Of a DNA stretch of 64,000 nucleotides, positions 60,223 to 64,000 are shown piece by piece. The DNA is from Candidatus Saccharibacteria bacterium HGW-Saccharibacteria-1 (lineage in GTDB: Bacteria > Patescibacteriota > Saccharimonadia > Saccharimonadales > Saccharimonadaceae), in the NCBI GenBank assembly GCA_002839415.1, contig PGXZ01000003.1:1-64000 (forward strand), in the 5' to 3' direction. The first letter of the stretch is position 1, and the number at the start of each line of letters is the position of its first letter. The position numbers and the translations under genes are program-made. Under the pieces are notes generated by a model. That model was not told the DNA's origin. It was given only the letters and a program-made list of their open reading frames with translations, and ran no database searches.

Positions 60223-61569
60223 TTATTGATCGTATTTTTTGTCGAGCGACATAAAGCGTAGGCGTTCTGGGTGGAAGTATAATTCGACTTTGCCGGTAGG
60301 TCCGTTACGGTGCTTAGCGATGATTAAATCGGTGATATTTTCACGTTCGGTCTCGGGGTTGTAATAAGCTTCGCGATAGATAAACATAACGATATCGGCA
60401 TCCTGCTCGATAGATCCAGATTCACGCAGGTCGGCTAGTTGTGGAATCTGAGGGCTACGTGATTCAACGGAACGAGACAACTGCGACAGGGCAATAACTG
60501 GCACATTTAATTCACGGGCGATTAACTTTAAGCCACGTGAGATTTCAGACACCTCTTGGACGCGGTTACCTTGGCTAGCACCACTGCCTTGCATAAGCTG
60601 TAAGTAGTCGATGATAATCAGGCCTAATGTCTGTTCGTGATTAGCGCGTCTGGCCTTAGTTCGCATTTCTAGTACGCTAACACCAGGTGTATCATCGATA
60701 TAGATTGGCGCTTCGGCTAGTTCACCCATAGCTTCGGACAATTTACCAAAATCATCATCTGATAAATTACCAGTTCGAATATTCCAAGCGTCAACACCCG
60801 AGGCGTCGGCTAACATACGATCGACCAACTGCTCTTTGCTCATCTCAAGGCTAAAGAACAAAACTGATTGTTTGGCAACGGTCGCAACGTTATATGCCAG
60901 GTTGGTAACCAGGGTGGTTTTACCCATAGCGGGACGAGCAGCAAGGATAATTAGATCGCTACGTTGTAGGCCGGCGGTCATATTATCTAGGTCTCGATAA
61001 CCAGTCCTGACGCCGCGGAGTTGACCTTTGTTGCGATGGAGTTCTTCCATACGGTCAAAACTTTCGGTCAAGATACTTTCAATGCTGACCAAATCTTGTT
61101 TTAGTGATTGATCGCTAACTGAAAACAGTTCAGCCTCGGCTTTTTCTAATAGTTCTTGTGTTGTTGTTTCTTCGTCATAGCCAAATTCAGCAATTTCGGC
61201 GCTTGCCTTGATTAAGCGACGGCGAACGGCTTTTTGAGAAACTAATTTAGCGTAAGCTTCGGCATGAGCCGATGTCGGCACGTAGTTTGTCAGTTCGGTT
61301 AAATACGCCGAGCCACCAACAATGTCCAATTCGTCTTTTCGTTTTAATTCGTCGGTTAGCGTCAACAAATCGACTGGACTGTGCTTTTCGTACAGTCGCA
61401 TCATGCCGCCATAAATTATCGAATGGCGTTTTTCGTAAAAATCTTTGACAGTAACATTTTCGGAAATATCGGCCAGGGTTTCTTCGTCAATTAAAACAGC
61501 ACCAAGTAAACTTTTCTCGGCATCAACATTTTGGGGTGGTATTTTTCCTACTGCAATTTCTTTACTCAC
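60223..61569 (-). CDS. dnaB: Replicative DNA helicase
   Basis: 448 aa. The N-terminal primase-interacting domain begins PPQNVDAEKSLLGAVLID. The RecA-like core has Walker A AARPAMGKTT, Walker B LIIIDYLQLM, LSQLSRSVE and the C-terminal IAKHRNGPTGKVEL. No intein. GTG start at 61569, 13 nt after the dnaX stop, with only a weak purine stretch upstream, so it is probably co-transcribed with dnaX. Confidence 0.96.
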   Translation of the reverse strand: MSKEIAVGKIPPQNVDAEKSLLGAVLIDEETLADISENVTVKDFYEKRHSIIYGGMMRLYEKHSPVDLLTLTDELKRKDELDIVGGSAYLTELTNYVPTSAHAEAYAKLVSQKAVRRRLIKASAEIAEFGYDEETTTQELLEKAEAELFSVSDQSLKQDLVSIESILTESFDRMEELHRNKGQLRGVRTGYRDLDNMTAGLQRSDLIILAARPAMGKTTLVTNLAYNVATVAKQSVLFFSLEMSKEQLVDRMLADASGVDAWNIRTGNLSDDDFGKLSEAMGELAEAPIYIDDTPGVSVLEMRTKARRANHEQTLGLIIIDYLQLMQGSGASQGNRVQEVSEISRGLKLIARELNVPVIALSQLSRSVESRSPQIPQLADLRESGSIEQDADIVMFIYREAYYNPETERENITDLIIAKHRNGPTGKVELYFHPERLRFMSLDKKYDQ

Positions 61570-61582
61570 GGCGCAAACTCTC

Positions 61583-63061
61583 TTAAACGGACTCTATCGA
61601 GACCTCTTCTCCTCCACCCATCATAGCAGCAATAGCGGCCGCTTGGCTATCCTTTGGTGGTGGTGCGGTTGGGATTGTGTCAATATCCAACCCAAATACG
61701 CCAATATCTTGGAGGCATTTATTTAGCAGTGGACTGTATTTTGTGTCATCAAGTTTTTTCTTGTAAAAGTTATTGCACGTATATAGTGTTAGTACGTTAC
61801 CGTTTAATTCATAGCTACATTTTGACAATACGCTATGCAGTGCGACGTAATTTTGCCTAACATGCTCGACTAATTTTGCCCAGTCAAAAGTGTCAATTTT
61901 AATTTCTGATGGTTTTAGTGGACGCGCCGATGCGACGTTTTTCTCGGTTAGTGTTGGTTTAACTGGTTTTGTCGCAACTTTTTTAGCGGGCTTTTGGGTA
62001 TGTATTTCGTTTGGGCGCGCTTTGATGGCTTCTTTTTCAAGTTCGGCAATCGAAGCTTTGACTTCCAGAACTGGCGTTGCTAATGCGACGGTTTTAGGAA
62101 TGTGCTTTGGTGTAGATTCCTGGCCAAGGATGCTAAGTAACTTTAAATCCGGCTGGGGGCTTTTGTCGACATCAATTAACTGGTCAAGTAGTGGCAACAG
62201 CTGTGGTTTTGAGGCAATTGAACTACGAATATAATTTGTTAGTTGATTTGATAGTACTGACGCGCTAATACCCTCGTTAAATGAGCGATCCAAAATTTCA
62301 ACAACAACGGTTAGATTTTTGGCTTCAACTGCATCTAGAAGTTGATTTATCATTTCATTTGGCGCAAGTCCTAATGTTTCTTCGATCAATTTAGCAGTTA
62401 TCTGATTTTTTTCATCAGTCTCGACTAGGCTGGATAATTGGTCAAGCAAACTAATGCTGTCGCGAAAACTACCATCACTGCGCTCGGCAATTAGTTTTAG
62501 AGCGTCATCTGTTATATTGATTTTTTCTTGACCCGCAATATATGCCAGATGTTTGATAGCGTCATCGTTCGAAATCGGCCTAAAGCCATAGCGTTGTGTG
62601 CGACTGATGATAGTAGCTGGCAATTTTTCTGCGTTGGTTGTTGCCAGTATAAATACAACGTGTTCTGGCGGCTCTTCAAGCGTTTTAAGTAGTGCGTTAA
62701 AAGCAGCTTTTGATAGCATGTGAACTTCGTCGATGATATAAATTTTCTTTTTTGCCGAAACTGGTGCGATCTGAACTTTTTCACGCAAATCACGTACGTC
62801 TTCGACGCCGTTATTGCTGGCGGCATCAATCTCGATAATATCTAGGTTAGTACTATCTTCGTCGTAAGGTAGATTATTGATCTCGTAAGCTAAAATTCTG
62901 GCAACCGAAGTCTTACCGACACCTCTTGGGCCAGTCAGCAGATATGCATGAGACACACGCCCTTGCGAGACGGCACGTGCCAAAATACTTGTAATGTGTT
63001 TTTGACCAATCACTTCATCGAGTGATTTGCTACGATATTTACGATACAATGCTTTTGACAT
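61583..63061 (-). CDS. dnaX: DNA polymerase III subunit gamma/tau, without zinc module
   Basis: 492 aa from ATG 63061 (MSKALYRKYRSK), with AGGGGAG about 9 nt upstream. The frame to 63088 is rejected. Walker A GPRGVGKTS, Walker B IYIIDEVHMLSK and sensor ISRTQRYGF are clear. The zinc-binding Cys cluster normally between Walker A and the IEIDAAS motif is absent: that stretch is EINNLPYDEDSTNLD. It loads the sliding clamp. The C-terminal third is a Lys/Pro linker and a small domain. -10 box at 63106-63101. Confidence 0.95.
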   Translation of the reverse strand: MSKALYRKYRSKSLDEVIGQKHITSILARAVSQGRVSHAYLLTGPRGVGKTSVARILAYEINNLPYDEDSTNLDIIEIDAASNNGVEDVRDLREKVQIAPVSAKKKIYIIDEVHMLSKAAFNALLKTLEEPPEHVVFILATTNAEKLPATIISRTQRYGFRPISNDDAIKHLAYIAGQEKINITDDALKLIAERSDGSFRDSISLLDQLSSLVETDEKNQITAKLIEETLGLAPNEMINQLLDAVEAKNLTVVVEILDRSFNEGISASVLSNQLTNYIRSSIASKPQLLPLLDQLIDVDKSPQPDLKLLSILGQESTPKHIPKTVALATPVLEVKASIAELEKEAIKARPNEIHTQKPAKKVATKPVKPTLTEKNVASARPLKPSEIKIDTFDWAKLVEHVRQNYVALHSVLSKCSYELNGNVLTLYTCNNFYKKKLDDTKYSPLLNKCLQDIGVFGLDIDTIPTAPPPKDSQAAAIAAMMGGGEEVSIESV

Positions 63062-63100
63062 TGTTAAAAACTCCCCTACTTCCCTCACGTTCTATCTATG

Positions 63101-63106
63101 ATTATA
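63101..63106 (-). promoter_or_regulatory. -10 box of dnaX-dnaB
   Basis: Minus-strand TATAAT about 40 nt before the dnaX ATG, giving a leader of about 33 nt with a Shine-Dalgarno sequence. Confidence 0.55.
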
Positions 63107-63122
63107 CGCGTTTTTAAATGTT

Positions 63123-63734
63123 TTATTGTTGTGCTTTAAGCGTTTCTTTGTTTTTCGCATTTAAATAGCAAACTCCGCAAAGTGATTCATAAGCAACGTT
63201 GCTTTCGCCGTCGATTGCAATCTGATTGCCGCTAAATACAAATTGATTGTCGATTTTTCGACAGTTAAACTCTGCCTGCGAGCCACATCGGCACATGGTT
63301 GGTATTTTTTCGATATTGTCTGCCAGAGCAAGCAATCTTTTGCTACCTGCAAATAAACTCGATAAAAAATCAGTCCGAAGTCCATACGCAATCACAGAGA
63401 TATTGTCGTGCTTTGCAATATTAAACAATTGATCGATTTGGTTTTCGGTCAAAAGCTGCGCCTCGTCAACTAATATACAGTGAATTTTTGAAAGATCACG
63501 ATTAGTGGTATATTTTCTGACCTCATTTTGAACATTCGACTTTGGGCTGATTAAAATATCAACGTCTCGCCTTCCACCGGCTCGCGTAACAACTGTTTTG
63601 CCACCTTTGGTATCGATACTTGGTTTGATTACAATTACGTTTAGGCCACGCTCTGTATAGTTATAGGCGGTTTTTATTAGAATGTCGGTTTTGCCGCTAT
63701 TCATTGCGCCATATTTAAAATGAAGTTTTGCCAT
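63123..63734 (-). CDS. tdk: Thymidine kinase (type II)
   Basis: 203 aa. P-loop GAMNSGKT at residues 9-16, Walker B-like CILVDEAQLL, lasso-zinc domain with MCRCGSQAEFNC and later SLCGVCY, and a Tyr in the substrate-binding region. It phosphorylates thymidine for salvage, fitting an organism that imports nucleosides. AGAGGT 7 nt before the ATG. Confidence 0.95.
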   Translation of the reverse strand: MAKLHFKYGAMNSGKTDILIKTAYNYTERGLNVIVIKPSIDTKGGKTVVTRAGGRRDVDILISPKSNVQNEVRKYTTNRDLSKIHCILVDEAQLLTENQIDQLFNIAKHDNISVIAYGLRTDFLSSLFAGSKRLLALADNIEKIPTMCRCGSQAEFNCRKIDNQFVFSGNQIAIDGESNVAYESLCGVCYLNAKNKETLKAQQ

Positions 63735-63783
63735 ATTTATTACCTCTTGTTTATTTTTTGTCCTCGCCCCACGCGATATCTAT

Positions 63784-63812
63784 ATTATATTGCTTGTGAT
63801 TTTTAAAATCAA
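63784..63812 (-). promoter_or_regulatory. Promoter of tdk
   Basis: Minus-strand TTGATT (63812-63807), 17-nt spacer, TATAAT (63789-63784). Confidence 0.75.
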
Positions 63813-63814
63813 AT

Positions 63815-63838
63815 AAAGTCCGCCAAATAGCGAACTTT
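63815..63838 (-). terminator. Intrinsic terminator of the gene entering from the right edge
   Basis: 9-bp stem AAAGTTCGC/GCGGACTTT (one G-U pair) with a 6-nt loop, followed on the minus strand by ATTTGATTTT. Confidence 0.7.
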
Positions 63839-63860
63839 ATTGAATATACTAGTATATGGA

Positions 63861-64000
63861 TTATAAAGCTGTTTCAACAGCTGCCCAGATAGCCTCTGGA
63901 TTGTCAGCAGGGATGATAATTGCAACTTGGTCACCGACGTTGATACGGAAATATGTCACGCTAGCTAGCAAGATTCGATATTCGCGTCCGCTGGCTTCGA
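63861..64000 (-). CDS. C-terminal end of an unknown protein (runs off window)
   Basis: The last 45 codons are in view, ending at TAA 63863-63861. They read GREYRILLASVTYFRINVGDQVAIII then PADNPEAIWAAVETAL, beta strands followed by a final helix. No family can be named from this fragment. The terminator downstream and sensible composition support a real gene. Confidence 0.7.
   Translation of the reverse strand, partial: EASGREYRILLASVTYFRINVGDQVAIIIPADNPEAIWAAVETAL

Noticed and set aside
62512-62829. Possible programmed -1 frameshift in dnaX, via A-AAA-AAG in the SAKKK codons
   Set aside because: The tract lies next to the Walker B region, far from the usual site after the ATPase domain. A shift there would break the ATPase, and the alternate frame shows no sensible protein.

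Overview
The window looks like the chromosome of an ultrasmall Patescibacteria/CPR bacterium, most likely Candidatus Saccharibacteria (TM7). This is inferred from low G+C, dense short genes, many small lineage-type hypothetical proteins, a type IV prepilin, a complete but trimmed F1Fo ATP synthase operon, Gram-positive style envelope genes (LytR-CpsA-Psr, LtaS-like, TagF-like, VanZ), and the absence of biosynthetic pathways in 64 kb. TGA is used as a stop (for example atpB and the 44682-46994 ATPase), so the standard bacterial code applies. No rRNA, tRNA, CRISPR array or insertion sequence was seen.

Layout. 1-5.4 kb: start of a prepilin, a YdjM-type membrane protein, an MFS exporter and small unknown genes, one apparently split at an A tract. 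5.5-8.3 kb: a P2-type cation ATPase. 8.4-24 kb: an envelope polymer region holding a Wzz-like protein and a polyprenyl-phosphate sugar transferase with near-identical promoters, a converging five-gene operon (two GT2 glycosyltransferases, TagF-like, Wzy-like, Wzx), then VanZ, LCP ligase, MscS and an LtaS-like phosphotransferase. 24.9-31.4 kb: atpZ-B-E-F-H-A-G-D-C. 31.4-44 kb: accessory genes, including a membrane-anchored putative permuted papain-like enzyme, an unknown protein behind a cobalamin-type riboswitch, a PspC/LiaF-like stress pair with a K+ channel, and a large pilin-anchored repeat protein. 44-54 kb: GreA, a CtpE-like ATPase, a MacB-type ABC exporter with a two-component system, a NatAB-type ABC exporter and an AI-2E family protein. 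54-64 kb: housekeeping genes on the minus strand (cysS, DHH phosphoesterase, recR, ybaB, a GT-C enzyme, dnaB, dnaX, tdk) and one unknown gene with a structured leader.

How it fits together. The cell appears to live on imported precursors (tdk, ATP synthase, exporters, no biosynthesis) and to invest in its surface: pili or pilin-like adhesins, a teichoic-acid-like polymer made by the TagF/Wzx/Wzy/LCP/LtaS set, and envelope-stress sensing. Gene expression looks unusual. A large share of single genes has a -10 box ending 6-9 nt before the start codon and no Shine-Dalgarno sequence, consistent with leaderless mRNAs. Other genes carry good Shine-Dalgarno sequences. The best leads for new biology are the riboswitch-controlled unknown protein (34205-35791), the structured leader at 59228-59363, the hairpin/small ORF at 3600-3784, the two A-tract-split genes, and the duplicated DUF6273-like pilin protein.
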